A stretch of DNA of 64,000 bases from Lysinibacillus sphaericus (GCF_002982115.1 NZ_CP019980.1:2860001-2924000), one strand, 5' to 3'; shown: positions 54,186 through 63,673, numbered from the stretch's first letter. Made by a program: numbers and translations. Notes: a model not told the origin generated them from the sequence alone.

Positions 54186-55130
54186 TTATATGTTTTGGCA
54201 AATTTGTAATACTTGCTTAACGGCTTGTGCTGATTGATTGAGCGCCGTTTGTTCTTCCTGTGTAAGGTGCAATTCAATAACCGATTCAATGCCATTACCG
54301 CCTAAAATCGTCGGTACACCTAAAAATAATTCATGGTAGCCGTACTCTCCTTCTAACAGGGCAATGGAAGGAATAATTTTTCGTTGATCTTTCATAATGA
54401 TTTCCACCATGTGCGCACAGGCAGCAGCTGGCGCATAGTAAGCACTACCATTGCCCAATAAGCCTACAATTTCACCGCCGCCTTTACGTGTACGTTCGAC
54501 GATTTGTTGTAGTCTATCTTGGGGAATAAGCTTTTCTAACGGGATGCCTCCTGCATAGGAATAACGGATTAATGGCACCATTTCATCACCATGTCCACCT
54601 AATACAAATCCCGATACATCTTCGGGTGCAATTTGTAACTCTTGGGCTACAAATGCATTAAAGCGTGCGGTATCTAATACGCCAGATTGCCCGATAATAC
54701 GATTTTTAGGAAATCCTGTTTCTTTATAACATACATATGTCATCGCATCTACTGGATTGCTTAATACAAGAACAATGCTATCAGGTGCATAGTGTTTAAT
54801 TTGTCTCGAAACTTGTTGAATAATTTTCGCATTTGTCGTCACTAAATCATCTCTGCTCATCCCAGGTTTACGTGGAATACCGGCTGTAATAATAACGATA
54901 GATGCGCCTGCAATATCTTCATAATTACTTGTTCCTTGGATCGACACATTAAATTTTTCAATCGGCCCTGTTTGTAATAAATCCAGTGCTTTCCCTTTTG
55001 TTGGATTTTCAGCTTCTGGAATATCTAGCAACACAACATCGCCTAATTCCTTTTGTGCGAGGAATAAACTCAATGTTGCACCCGTGTGACCGGCTCCAAT
55101 AACAGCAATTTTATTTTTGCGAAATGCCAT
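54186..55130 (-). CDS. mdh: Malate dehydrogenase-like protein in the eut operon
   Basis: 314 residues, the LDH/MDH superfamily. NAD fold [15 protein letters not shown], then [16 protein letters not shown] (Arg residues of the MDH-type substrate loop), [10 protein letters not shown], and the catalytic His in [11 protein letters not shown]. It is much closer to Bacillus Mdh than to lactate dehydrogenase. No targeting helix at either end. It begins 11 bases after the last shell gene and is the last gene of the microcompartment operon. Either a second copy of mdh with a role in NADH balance, or the only one, displaced from the citrate-cycle cluster. Confidence 0.88.
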   Translation of the reverse strand: MAFRKNKIAVIGAGHTGATLSLFLAQKELGDVVLLDIPEAENPTKGKALDLLQTGPIEKFNVSIQGTSNYEDIAGASIVIITAGIPRKPGMSRDDLVTTNAKIIQQVSRQIKHYAPDSIVLVLSNPVDAMTYVCYKETGFPKNRIIGQSGVLDTARFNAFVAQELQIAPEDVSGFVLGGHGDEMVPLIRYSYAGGIPLEKLIPQDRLQQIVERTRKGGGEIVGLLGNGSAYYAPAAACAHMVEIIMKDQRKIIPSIALLEGEYGYHELFLGVPTILGGNGIESVIELHLTQEEQTALNQSAQAVKQVLQICQNI

Positions 55131-55141
55131 TATGCTTCACC

Positions 55142-55489
55142 TCAATTGTCCGTAGTTGCTGCTTCTGTTGTTTTTTTAGCACGTGCTGGTGTTGAGACCG
55201 GTTTTTTCTTTGGCGTCTCTGGTCCTTTAATCATATTGAAAACATCTTCGTCTGGTCTAGGAATGACGTGTGCGCCTAATAATTCTCCAACGCGTTTTGC
55301 CGCCTCTTTACCAGCATCGACTGCTGCTTGTACTGAGCCAACATCGCCTGTTACGACGACTGTTACAATACCACCATCGACAAATTCTTGTTTAACAATC
55401 GTGACATCAGATGCTTTAATCATCGCATCCGCAGCCTCATAAGACCCCACTAATCCCTTTGTTTCAATCATGCCAATTGCGCTACTCAT
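55142..55489 (-). CDS. eutM: Microcompartment shell hexamer protein with C-terminal tail
   Basis: 115 residues from ATG 55489 (AGGTGA just upstream; a GTG three codons earlier falls in the ribosome site). Residues 1-88 are a BMC domain (AIGMIETKGLVGSYEAADAMIKAS, read as AIGMIETKGLVG and AADAMIKAS; GDVGSVQAAVDAG; HVIPRP). A basic, Pro/Ala/Lys-rich tail of about 25 residues follows, absent from the other EutM at 57376. Tiles facets of the shell. Confidence 0.93.
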   Translation of the reverse strand: MSSAIGMIETKGLVGSYEAADAMIKASDVTIVKQEFVDGGIVTVVVTGDVGSVQAAVDAGKEAAKRVGELLGAHVIPRPDEDVFNMIKGPETPKKKPVSTPARAKKTTEAATTDN

Positions 55490-55766
55490 TGTCTTCACCT
55501 CGCATTACATCTGTAGAGTCTATAATTCCGATTACAACTGCATCAATAGGGAGGGGATTGTCCTTCATAATATAACGGGAAGACCCTCCACTCGTAATCA
55601 GTACATCATCACCAATCCCTGCACCGATGCGATCAGCTGCTACTATTTCCGTACGAATTGGCTGTTGGTTGGAATCAATTGGTTGGATAATTAATAGTTT
55701 TAAGCCATTTAACCCTTCTTCCTTACGTGTTGCCCATACGCTGCCAATCACTCTTCCCATCTGCAT
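55482..55766 (-). CDS. eutN: Microcompartment vertex pentamer protein
   Basis: 94 residues, EutN/CcmL family. MGRVIGSVWATRK, GLKLLIIQPID, DRIGAGIGDDVLITSGGSSR and a VIGIIDS end are typical. Pentamers cap shell vertices. Its stop overlaps the start of the next shell gene by eight bases. Confidence 0.95.
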   Translation of the reverse strand: MQMGRVIGSVWATRKEEGLNGLKLLIIQPIDSNQQPIRTEIVAADRIGAGIGDDVLITSGGSSRYIMKDNPLPIDAVVIGIIDSTDVMRGEDNE

Positions 55767-55802
55767 AAACTCACCCTCTTTAGGTTGTCTGGATAATACT
55801 TA

Positions 55803-56675
55803 TTATTCAGAGCGAATCGTTATTTTTTTATTCAGCTCTCGTATTTTGTCATAAGCTAATGCTGTCACGATGGTTCTTTTTGGCACGACAATTTCTTGAG
55901 CTTCGATTTCCAACACATCTACCTGTGAAAGTAGCTTTTTTTCAAAGTGATAGATAGATTGTTTTGCAGGCGCTTGCTTTGCGACTAGTGGCATTTCCTT
56001 TACAGTCAAAGGTTCCATCACTTGTCCATTAACAATTTCTGCAAAAGCACCTTGCTGAATTAAGCCTGCATTTGCTTCATCCGTATCGATATGCATTTCC
56101 AAACGATAGCGATCAGATACACGAATCATCACATTGGATAAAATAATCGGTCGTAGTCCTTGCACTTTGATTTGTACCGACTGCCCATCTACTACTTGAA
56201 ATCTTTCGCTATCGGCAGGAGACATATGAATATGCGCTTGTGCAATAATAAGACCTTCTGGCAAAACAACACTACCTTTTGGACCAATTAACGTCACAGG
56301 GCTAGAGTCTTTAATATCCCCAGAGATTCTTAATGGCGGCTTGACGCCGAGCTTCATCGCATCTGTCCAACTCACTTCTACTTGTGTTAACGTTCGTGCT
56401 GGACCTAATATGCGAACTCTTTCAATAGAACCTTTTGGTCCTGCAATGACGACCGTTTCTTCAGCAGCAAATTGTCCTGGCTGCGAAAGCTCAAACTTCG
56501 GCGTTAATTGATAGTTTTCTCCAAAAAGCTGCTCCACTTCTGCCTGTGCAAGATGTACATGTCGCGCGGATACGCCGATTGGAATTTTACCGTCATCTGG
56601 GCGGGAAGGCTGATTTTTTAATACTTGCTGTAAAACTTCTTCGACGATTTTTTGCACTAATTGTTCTTGCATCAA
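55803..56675 (-). CDS. pduL: PduL-type phosphotransacylase, long form with targeting helix
   Basis: 290 residues. Residues 1-20 form an amphipathic helix (VQKIVEEVLQQVLKN), the usual signal for packing into microcompartments. Then two PduL beta-barrels: zinc-site histidines in SARHVHL (39, 41) and AQAHIHMS, and the LEMHIDTDEANAG end. An extra 70-residue C-terminal part holds IVVPKRTIVTALAYDKIREL, a short motif also seen in other BMC proteins. It makes acetyl-phosphate and CoA from acetyl-CoA. Follows a shorter paralogue. Confidence 0.92.
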   Translation of the reverse strand: MMQEQLVQKIVEEVLQQVLKNQPSRPDDGKIPIGVSARHVHLAQAEVEQLFGENYQLTPKFELSQPGQFAAEETVVIAGPKGSIERVRILGPARTLTQVEVSWTDAMKLGVKPPLRISGDIKDSSPVTLIGPKGSVVLPEGLIIAQAHIHMSPADSERFQVVDGQSVQIKVQGLRPIILSNVMIRVSDRYRLEMHIDTDEANAGLIQQGAFAEIVNGQVMEPLTVKEMPLVAKQAPAKQSIYHFEKKLLSQVDVLEIEAQEIVVPKRTIVTALAYDKIRELNKKITIRSE

Positions 56676-56684
56676 ACCTCCTCC

Positions 56685-57284
56685 TTACGAACATGATTTC
56701 ACAATTCTTCCTTGTGCTTGTTGTGCAATAAAGCCCGCATTGGCCTCATCTGTATCAATATGCATTTCTAAGCTAAAATCATTTGAGACACGTACTACTA
56801 CAGCACGAAATGTTACAGGTCTTTCACTGTCAACTTCTACAGAAACGATTTCATTATTGTGTACTTCCAATGCTTTCGCATCTTCTTCTGTCATATGAAT
56901 ATGGGCCTGTGCAATAATGACTCCTTGCTCGATTAACACTTCTCGTTGTTGATAGATAAGTTTAATACTAGCTGAATTTTCGATATCTCCCGATTGTCTT
57001 AGGGGAGGGTTTAAACCTAGTTTCATCGCATCTGTTCGACTGATTTCCACTTGCGTTGCTGCCCTTACAGGTCCTAATACACGCACATTGTGAATGACTC
57101 CTTTTGGTCCCTCAATGGAGACACGCTCTTTTGCTGCAAACTGTCCTGGTTGCGAAAGGTCAAAATCCTTTGTCAACGTTGCGTTTGGACCAAATAGTGC
57201 TTGTAAATCTTTTTCACTTACATGTATATGACGGGCTGAAATGGCAACTGGAAATGCTTGTGATTTTATATTCAAGTTAGCCAC
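56685..57284 (-). CDS. pduL: PduL-type phosphotransacylase, short form
   Basis: 199 residues, complete PduL core (SARHIHV with His19 and His21; AQAHIHM; LEMHIDTDEANAG) but no N-terminal targeting helix and no C-terminal extension. It lies directly in front of the long paralogue. It probably works in the cytosol or through a different packing route. Two PduL genes side by side is unusual. Confidence 0.92.
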   Translation of the reverse strand: MANLNIKSQAFPVAISARHIHVSEKDLQALFGPNATLTKDFDLSQPGQFAAKERVSIEGPKGVIHNVRVLGPVRAATQVEISRTDAMKLGLNPPLRQSGDIENSASIKLIYQQREVLIEQGVIIAQAHIHMTEEDAKALEVHNNEIVSVEVDSERPVTFRAVVVRVSNDFSLEMHIDTDEANAGFIAQQAQGRIVKSCS

Positions 57285-57322
57285 CTCTAAATCTAGTAAC
57301 TGATTTTTTTACTGTTGATAGT

Positions 57323-57361
57323 AGGCATTCATCACATCAAATTTACAAGCGATGAATGCCT
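57323..57361 (-). other. Intra-operon hairpin between eutM and pduL
   Basis: Perfect 11-bp stem AGGCATTCATC / GATGAATGCCT with a 17-base loop. The next minus-strand bases are not a clean T-run, so it is more likely a processing or stability hairpin that raises the level of the shell gene. Confidence 0.5.
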
Positions 57362-57375
57362 CTTCAGTCGTGTAA

Positions 57376-57654
57376 TTAAGCTTCTGCTTTTGGTAAAATT
57401 AATTCTAATTCGTTATGAGGGCGTGGAATTACATGCACAGATAGCAATTCTCCAACACGTTGAGCTGCTGCTGCACCTGCATCCGTTGCTGCTTTTACTG
57501 CACCTACATCGCCACGAACCAAAACAGTAACAATTCCGCCACCAACATGGACTTTCCCTACTAAATTGACACTTGCCGCTTTTACCATTGCATCCGCTGC
57601 TTCAATTGCTCCTACAAGACCTTTTGTTTCTACCATTCCTAATGCTGTACTCAT
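57376..57654 (-). CDS. eutM: Microcompartment shell hexamer protein
   Basis: 92 residues, standard BMC domain ([56 protein letters not shown]; the second split as [11 protein letters not shown] and AVKAATDAG). Pores of such hexamers pass ethanolamine and cofactors. Abundant shell protein, with GGAGGAATGACA at its start. Confidence 0.95.
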   Translation of the reverse strand: MSTALGMVETKGLVGAIEAADAMVKAASVNLVGKVHVGGGIVTVLVRGDVGAVKAATDAGAAAAQRVGELLSVHVIPRPHNELELILPKAEA

Positions 57655-57669
57655 TTGTCATTCCTCCAA

Positions 57670-59160
57670 TTATTTAGTTTGTAATGTAATTTGCTTTAAA
57701 ACTTGATCAACAATTTGTTGCACCACTTTTGTATCCAATGATGGTGCTTGTGCCTTTATATTTTCTACCACCGGATGTAAATCAAATTCCGGAGCTGGCA
57801 CCTCTACATCTTTCATTCCATAAGCCATGCGCTTAATATTTAATAAATGTCTAGCTGTAATGTTATCGGACGTAATATTACCACCAAATGTCCCACAACC
57901 TAATGTAAAGGATGGTGCTAATCCAGTCGTACCACCAACCGCACCAATTGAAGATAGCGTGTTCACAACAATACGCGACACTGGTAAATCAAGCGAAAAC
58001 TGCTCTGCTAGCGCTGTATTTTCCGTATGAATAGAACAAGAATGTCCCCGTCCTCCAATATTCAGTAGATCAATCATTACTTGTTTGGCCTCTGTGCTAT
58101 CCTCTACTGTGTAGAAAGCAAATATTGGTGATAGCTTCTCTAGTGAAAATGGAATGTTTTTTCCAATCATTGTCTCCAACCCAACAAGTACTTTCGTCTC
58201 TTCTGGCACCATAATGCCGATAGAATGTGCTAAACTCACCGCTGATTTTCCAACAATTTGTGGATTCACTTTGCCAGGAACAGGAGATATTAACTTTTCC
58301 ATCTTTAATTTTTCTTCAGCATTCAATATATAAGCATGCTGTTTCTTTAATTCTGCTAAAACTTGTTCAGCTATCACTTTATCCACAATAATGGCCTGCT
58401 CTGTCGCACAAATGGTGCCATTATCAAAGGATTTACTTTGCACTAGCTGACGTGCGGCTTTTTGAATATTGGCTGATTTTTCGATGTAAGCTGGTACATT
58501 GCCAGGACCTACCCCATAAGCTGGTTTTCCAGAGCTATATGCCGCTTTGACCAACGCCCCACCGCCCGTTGCTAAAATTAAGTGAATCTGTGGATGTTTC
58601 ATTAATTGTTGTGTCGCTTCCATTGAAGACATTGTTAAACATTGTAACAACCCTTCTGGCGCACCAGCATTTTCTGCCGCAACTCTACAAATATCTAAAG
58701 CTTCCTTTGTACATTTAACGGCATATGGATGCGGGCTTAACACAAGGCCATTTCTCGTTTTTAAAGAAATAAGCGTTTTAAAAATGGCTGTAGATGTAGG
58801 ATTTGTTGTTGGCACAATTCCTGCGATAACGCCAAATGGACTAGCAATCTCTGTTACTTTCTTTAGTCGATCTGTGCCAATCACGCCAACTGTCTTTAAA
58901 TCTTTAATATCTTCATATACATCTCTTGACGCTACTTCATTTTTCATTTTTTTATGATTTTGGATACCCATCCCTGTTTCTTCGACAGCCATTTTGCCTA
59001 ATCGTTCTGCCTCTTTAAATGCGGCATCCGCAACAGCCTTCACAATACTATCCACTTGTTGTTGGGAATATTGCATATAGGCCGCTTGTGCTGCATTTGC
59101 TTGACTAACAGCGTCTCTCATTTCCTGAATGGCTAATAAGTCTTTATCTAATGTCGCCAT
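57670..59160 (-). CDS. eutE: CoA-acylating acetaldehyde dehydrogenase
   Basis: 496 residues. Catalytic Cys in SFDNGTICATEQA, the cofactor loop IAGIVPTTNPTSTA and GRGHSCSIHT fit EutE/PduP. It turns acetaldehyde, NAD and CoA into acetyl-CoA. A C-terminal amphipathic helix (KVVQQIVDQVLKQITLQ) after a linker looks like a targeting peptide; in enteric EutE the peptide is N-terminal. Confidence 0.95.
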   Translation of the reverse strand: MATLDKDLLAIQEMRDAVSQANAAQAAYMQYSQQQVDSIVKAVADAAFKEAERLGKMAVEETGMGIQNHKKMKNEVASRDVYEDIKDLKTVGVIGTDRLKKVTEIASPFGVIAGIVPTTNPTSTAIFKTLISLKTRNGLVLSPHPYAVKCTKEALDICRVAAENAGAPEGLLQCLTMSSMEATQQLMKHPQIHLILATGGGALVKAAYSSGKPAYGVGPGNVPAYIEKSANIQKAARQLVQSKSFDNGTICATEQAIIVDKVIAEQVLAELKKQHAYILNAEEKLKMEKLISPVPGKVNPQIVGKSAVSLAHSIGIMVPEETKVLVGLETMIGKNIPFSLEKLSPIFAFYTVEDSTEAKQVMIDLLNIGGRGHSCSIHTENTALAEQFSLDLPVSRIVVNTLSSIGAVGGTTGLAPSFTLGCGTFGGNITSDNITARHLLNIKRMAYGMKDVEVPAPEFDLHPVVENIKAQAPSLDTKVVQQIVDQVLKQITLQTK

Positions 59161-59175
59161 AAAGCCGCCTCCTTT

Positions 59176-59826
59176 CTAAATAACCGGATTTCTCGCAACA
59201 TGTTCAATTGCTTCTCTAAATGCATCTGCAGCAGCTTGGCAGGAAGACTGACTGCCGCTAACTATGCCACCACCAAAGTTGGTTTCGGAAGGTGGCCCAA
59301 AAAATAGTTTTAGCTCTACGTCCGCTGCCTTTAAAGCGGCATCTAAACCGACAACCGCCTCAAGTGGTGGTGCAATTAAATAAGCGAGCGCAGTGCCAAT
59401 CTTAACGTCTGCTAACTGTGCTAAATAGCTGCCACAGCTTGCCACAGTATGCGCAAAAAGTGCATGGTTTTCATTATTATTAATGGCTTCGAAATACGTA
59501 TCAAATTGCACCTTTTGCTCAATTGCCTCCAGCCCACTGCGAATTTCATCTGGGGAGCTACCCGCTATAATGCCAATCATTTCACCAGATAATGGTCCTG
59601 ACGCATGAGCCGCTCCTGCATAGAAGCTTTTTGCATAAACCACTTCCACATCTGCTTTTTTTGTCGCTTCATCTAAAGCCACATATCCGACATCATCAAT
59701 GGTTAGTGTGACTAGCCCAATGCTATGCTGATTTGGCTTCAACGCAAGCTGTGCTGCCAAGTCTCTATTCACTCTAGGAATCATCTGCATAGCCAAAATA
59801 TCAGCCATAATTTTATGAGGATGCAT
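59176..59826 (-). CDS. eutL: Microcompartment trimer shell protein
   Basis: 216 residues, EutL family with two fused BMC domains. QMIPRVNRDLAAQLAL near the start, ALDEATKKADVEVVYAKSFYAGA and GPPSETNFGGG are typical. Forms trimers with a gated pore. Sits between eutC and eutE. Confidence 0.94.
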   Translation of the reverse strand: MHPHKIMADILAMQMIPRVNRDLAAQLALKPNQHSIGLVTLTIDDVGYVALDEATKKADVEVVYAKSFYAGAAHASGPLSGEMIGIIAGSSPDEIRSGLEAIEQKVQFDTYFEAINNNENHALFAHTVASCGSYLAQLADVKIGTALAYLIAPPLEAVVGLDAALKAADVELKLFFGPPSETNFGGGIVSGSQSSCQAAADAFREAIEHVARNPVI

Positions 59827-59838
59827 TGCTTGTTCCCC

Positions 59839-60855
59839 CTAACCTTCTTTTGCGACAAGGTTTACGCCACTTGCCTTGTATTGCAATATTTTTTGCACGA
59901 CAGTTCCTAAATAAGCTCCTGCCTCTAATGGAGGAATACCACCTTTATGAATGTTGGAAATGACCATTCGATCCGCTTCAACCGTACCTATTCTCGGCTG
60001 ATAACATAAATACGCACTCATCGACTCTGCTGACACTAGACCAGGACGTTCACCAATTAAGTAAACAATGACCTCAGCTTGCAATAGCTCGCCAATTTCA
60101 TCCATAAGCGCTACACGCCCTTTATCGATGTAAAAAGTAGTGCCTATTTCAATATTTAAATTGGTAAGACTTTGTTGTAATGCTAAATATACATCTTGGA
60201 CATTTTCTTCAATCGCACTCGCACTTAAACCGTTGGAAATAATAATTTGCACGGTTGGGCGTGCTTTACATGTTGATTGAATAAGTGTCTTCGCTTCATC
60301 AGATAAGCGGCGACCTAAATCAGGTCTCGTAATGTATTCTTCTTTATCCGTTACTTTTGTTGTTACTTGGAAGACATTCAGTTTTTGTAATAGTGCTTCT
60401 GTCACTTCTCCATACACTGCATCTACTGCAGCCGCATGATCGAGTCGGAATTTCAACCAAGTTTTTGTTTTTGGTCTTGTCCCCGCTCTACCAACACCAA
60501 TTCTTGCAGGTGTATGCTTTTTAGCTGCTTGCACACTTTCTGATACATTTTGCTCTTCAAATTGAAAAGCCTTCGCCGTTTCTACAGTTGTGGAAACATC
60601 ATAATTAGTAGTATTTTGCGAATAATCCTTTGTTGAAGCTGTTTGGTAAAGCTTAATTAACGATTGATCTGATGTTGCCTGTGGACTTGATAGTTCTTCT
60701 GTATGCTTAGCCGCACTATCATAAAATTTAATTAATGGTTGTTTTTGTTCTTCAGCTGGTGGAGCTGTTTCTGAAGAAGTGCCCGATGTATTGGTCATTT
60801 TCTCCATCACAAGCTGTGTAATCATGGATACTAGCTGTTCATTCAATGGTCTCAC
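59839..60855 (-). CDS. eutC: Ethanolamine ammonia-lyase small subunit
   Basis: 338 residues, longer than enteric EutC because of the first 115 residues: an amphipathic start (MNEQLVSMITQLVMEKM-like, at 3-19) that looks like a targeting helix, and a linker. The core (ARIGVGRAGTRPKTKTWL region, LIGERPGLVSAESMSAYL, GIPPLEAGAYLG) fits EutC. With EutB and adenosylcobalamin it splits ethanolamine to acetaldehyde and ammonia. Directly adjacent to eutB. Confidence 0.94.
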   Translation of the reverse strand: MRPLNEQLVSMITQLVMEKMTNTSGTSSETAPPAEEQKQPLIKFYDSAAKHTEELSSPQATSDQSLIKLYQTASTKDYSQNTTNYDVSTTVETAKAFQFEEQNVSESVQAAKKHTPARIGVGRAGTRPKTKTWLKFRLDHAAAVDAVYGEVTEALLQKLNVFQVTTKVTDKEEYITRPDLGRRLSDEAKTLIQSTCKARPTVQIIISNGLSASAIEENVQDVYLALQQSLTNLNIEIGTTFYIDKGRVALMDEIGELLQAEVIVYLIGERPGLVSAESMSAYLCYQPRIGTVEADRMVISNIHKGGIPPLEAGAYLGTVVQKILQYKASGVNLVAKEG

Positions 60856-62226
60856 CTACCTTTCAAATATCGATAAATCGCCAGCTCTAGCTGAAAGACG
60901 ACCATTTTCGTAAATGCCCATTTTTTCTAACCAAGCTAAATATTCAGGTGCTGGTGTTTTACCAAATGTTTGGAGTAATGTTGCAACATCATGGAAGCTC
61001 ATAGACTGATAGTTCAGCATAATATCGTCTCCCATCGGTGCCGCAATAATAAAGTTGACACCAGCTGCAGTTAGTAACACACTTAAATCTTCCACATCAT
61101 TTTGGTCAGCCTTAATATGATTGGTGTAACAAATATCCACGCCCATAGGAATGCCGTGCATTTTACCCATAAAATGATCTTCTAACCCTGCCCGAATGAC
61201 TTGCTTGTTGTTATATAAATATTCAGGGCCAATAAAGCCAACAACTGTGTTGACTATGTACGGATTAAAATGTCTAGCAAATCCATAGTTGCGTGATTCG
61301 AGTGTTACTTGGTCTATGCCCATATGTGCTTCAGCCGAGAGCTCGGAACCTTGCCCAGTTTCAAAGTAAAATAAATTCGGGCCCGTTCCCGTTCCCTGTT
61401 TCTTCACGAGTTCCTCTGCTTCTCGAATTAAGTCAGCAGAAATGCCAAACGAACGGTTTGCAATTTCTGTCCCTGCAATACTTTGGAAAATCATATCGGC
61501 AGGAGCTCCTTGCTTAATGGCTTTCATTTGTGTTGTAATATGAGCCAATACACAGTTCTGCGTTGGAATCGACCAATCAGTAATAAATTCTTTTGTCGCC
61601 TGTAACACCTTTTTAACGCTTTCGACCGAATCATCTACTGGGTTAATGCCGATAACTGCATCACCGATTCCATAGGACAATCCCTCTTTTAATGAGGCAA
61701 TAATGCCATCGATATTGTCTGTTGGGTGGTTCGGCTGTAGTCTTGAAGAAAGCGTACCCTTTTGCCCTATCGTAATATTGCAAGTTGATAAGATTTCTAC
61801 TTTATTGGCTGCATGAACAAGATCTAAGTTAGACATCAATTTCGTAACGGCTGCAATTACTTCTGAATTCATGCCTTTACTTAAACGTTTTAACTCGCGA
61901 TCACCTGTATCATTCGATAAAATGTATTCTCGAAGCTGTTCAATACTCCAGTTTTTTATTTCGCCATATATTTGTTCATTAATATCGCCTTCAATAATAC
62001 GTGTCACTTCATCATTTTCAGGTGGAACTAGCGGATTCTCGCGTATATCCTTGACTAACAATTCACTTAAAACAGCTTTTGCTGCAATTCGTTGTTGGAC
62101 AGATTCAGCAGCAATCCCTGCTAGCTGATCTCCTGATTTTTCCTCATTGGCCTTAGCCATCACATCTTTTAATGACTGAAAATTATATTTTTCTCCACCA
62201 AATATCACCGATAGATTCACGTTCAT
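60856..62226 (-). CDS. eutB: Ethanolamine ammonia-lyase large subunit
   Basis: 456 residues, standard length. LQPNHPTDNIDGI, SYGIGDAVIGINPVDDS, FYFETGQGSELSA, and PMGVDICYTNHIKADQND are conserved features of the catalytic barrel. It binds adenosylcobalamin with EutC. Confidence 0.96.
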   Translation of the reverse strand: MNVNLSVIFGGEKYNFQSLKDVMAKANEEKSGDQLAGIAAESVQQRIAAKAVLSELLVKDIRENPLVPPENDEVTRIIEGDINEQIYGEIKNWSIEQLREYILSNDTGDRELKRLSKGMNSEVIAAVTKLMSNLDLVHAANKVEILSTCNITIGQKGTLSSRLQPNHPTDNIDGIIASLKEGLSYGIGDAVIGINPVDDSVESVKKVLQATKEFITDWSIPTQNCVLAHITTQMKAIKQGAPADMIFQSIAGTEIANRSFGISADLIREAEELVKKQGTGTGPNLFYFETGQGSELSAEAHMGIDQVTLESRNYGFARHFNPYIVNTVVGFIGPEYLYNNKQVIRAGLEDHFMGKMHGIPMGVDICYTNHIKADQNDVEDLSVLLTAAGVNFIIAAPMGDDIMLNYQSMSFHDVATLLQTFGKTPAPEYLAWLEKMGIYENGRLSARAGDLSIFER

Positions 62227-62231
62227 CCTCC

Positions 62232-63653
62232 TTACTTTGAGTGGAAAGCAAGTGTTTTCACTACAATGGGGACAACACCAGAAGGTAGCACTTCCCCAAT
62301 GTCAATGTAATCGCCTGTTTCTACTTTAATTTGATCGATGCATAGTATAGGAACTGTTGGATTAATGGCTTGTAGCGTTTGCCCTATGACCTTTGCATAA
62401 TCTGATTGAATGACTATGATAATTGGTATGTCCTTGGAGCTTCTTGTTCCTAAGTATCGTAAAATGGCCTCGCACAATGCATGGACATCTTCAAAACTTA
62501 AATACGGTAACTCACTAAAATAAAGTGCAAAGGGTGCGCGGTGATCATCCAGTGAAAAAAGTGCATCTGCTCTGTCCACTGCTGTCTTCACGATTTGATC
62601 AAACGCTTTCGTTGCTACACCTGAGCAATTAAATACAGGAATATTTTTTAACGGTAATACATCCGCATCAACTTGAATCGTTGCACCACTAATTTCGGTT
62701 GTTTGGGTTCCTGCTCCAGTTACTGTAGCGCGAGCAGTTTCCTGCGGCTGTAGCCATAAAAACGCTTGAAGTTGCTCATGTTGTAAAAGCATGTTCGCTA
62801 GTTTTTCACCAATATCATCATATTGGCGCTGCGAACAATCATGATCATAAATGCAAGAAGCTACACCACCTGAAAAAACGATTGCATCCACAGGCTTATG
62901 CCAATTTGGTAAATGTCCTAACAATAATGGATGTTGTGCATCTTGTAGTTGTCCGCTTAACGTGTTAGCTAAAAAGTCCGCCATTTCTTGAATAAGTTGT
63001 GCAACGCGCACGTCTTCTGCAGAGTCACCTACTTGTAATGGATTAGACCAATGCTTCATTAATTGCTTTATAGGAGGTGAGATAGAATAGACTTTGCCAT
63101 GCTGAAATTCGATTAATCTACCGCCAACATGTAAGGTGCATGTGCCGATCACTTCACCGAACTGCATTACTGCAATATTTGCCGTACCGCCACCAATATC
63201 TATATTGGCAATTACTTTAGCTGTGTTTTTGGACTGTTGCACAGTCCCCGCCCCTTTTGCAGCAATAATCCCTTCTAAATCCGGACCAGCAGTGGCAACT
63301 AAAAACTGTCCAGCTGCATCTGCAAGGGTATGGACAACCTCCCTAGCATTTTCTTTCGTAGCAGATTCACCTGTAATAATAATGGCGCCTGTTGAAATAT
63401 CCGCTGGTGAAATTTGAGCCAATTGATATTGCTGAAATATAAATTTTTCTATTTGTTCCATATCAATAATGTCTTTCGTAACAAACGGTGTTTTAATAAT
63501 AGGACTTTGATGCAACACCGTTTTTTCAATAATTTCTATTCGTGGCACATGGGTCACACCAGCAACATTTTTCAACAGAAAACTACTGACAACCATCTTT
63601 GTTGTACTTGTCCCAATATCAATGCCTGCACTATAAATTTTTTCTGTCTTCAA
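62232..63653 (-). CDS. eutA: Ethanolamine ammonia-lyase reactivating factor
   Basis: 473 residues of the ASKHA fold: SAGIDIGTSTTKMVVS at the start, ANIDIGGGTANIAVM in the middle and FSGGVASC for nucleotide binding. EutA exchanges damaged cobalamin in EutBC with ATP. Five bases upstream of eutB, so they are co-transcribed. Confidence 0.95.
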   Translation of the reverse strand: MKTEKIYSAGIDIGTSTTKMVVSSFLLKNVAGVTHVPRIEIIEKTVLHQSPIIKTPFVTKDIIDMEQIEKFIFQQYQLAQISPADISTGAIIITGESATKENAREVVHTLADAAGQFLVATAGPDLEGIIAAKGAGTVQQSKNTAKVIANIDIGGGTANIAVMQFGEVIGTCTLHVGGRLIEFQHGKVYSISPPIKQLMKHWSNPLQVGDSAEDVRVAQLIQEMADFLANTLSGQLQDAQHPLLLGHLPNWHKPVDAIVFSGGVASCIYDHDCSQRQYDDIGEKLANMLLQHEQLQAFLWLQPQETARATVTGAGTQTTEISGATIQVDADVLPLKNIPVFNCSGVATKAFDQIVKTAVDRADALFSLDDHRAPFALYFSELPYLSFEDVHALCEAILRYLGTRSSKDIPIIIVIQSDYAKVIGQTLQAINPTVPILCIDQIKVETGDYIDIGEVLPSGVVPIVVKTLAFHSK

Positions 63654-63673
63654 CCTATACCTCCTCTATGCCA

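Noticed and set aside
57323..57361. EutV-type ANTAR antiterminator
   Set aside because: Only one hairpin, no paired hexanucleotide loops and no terminator behind it.
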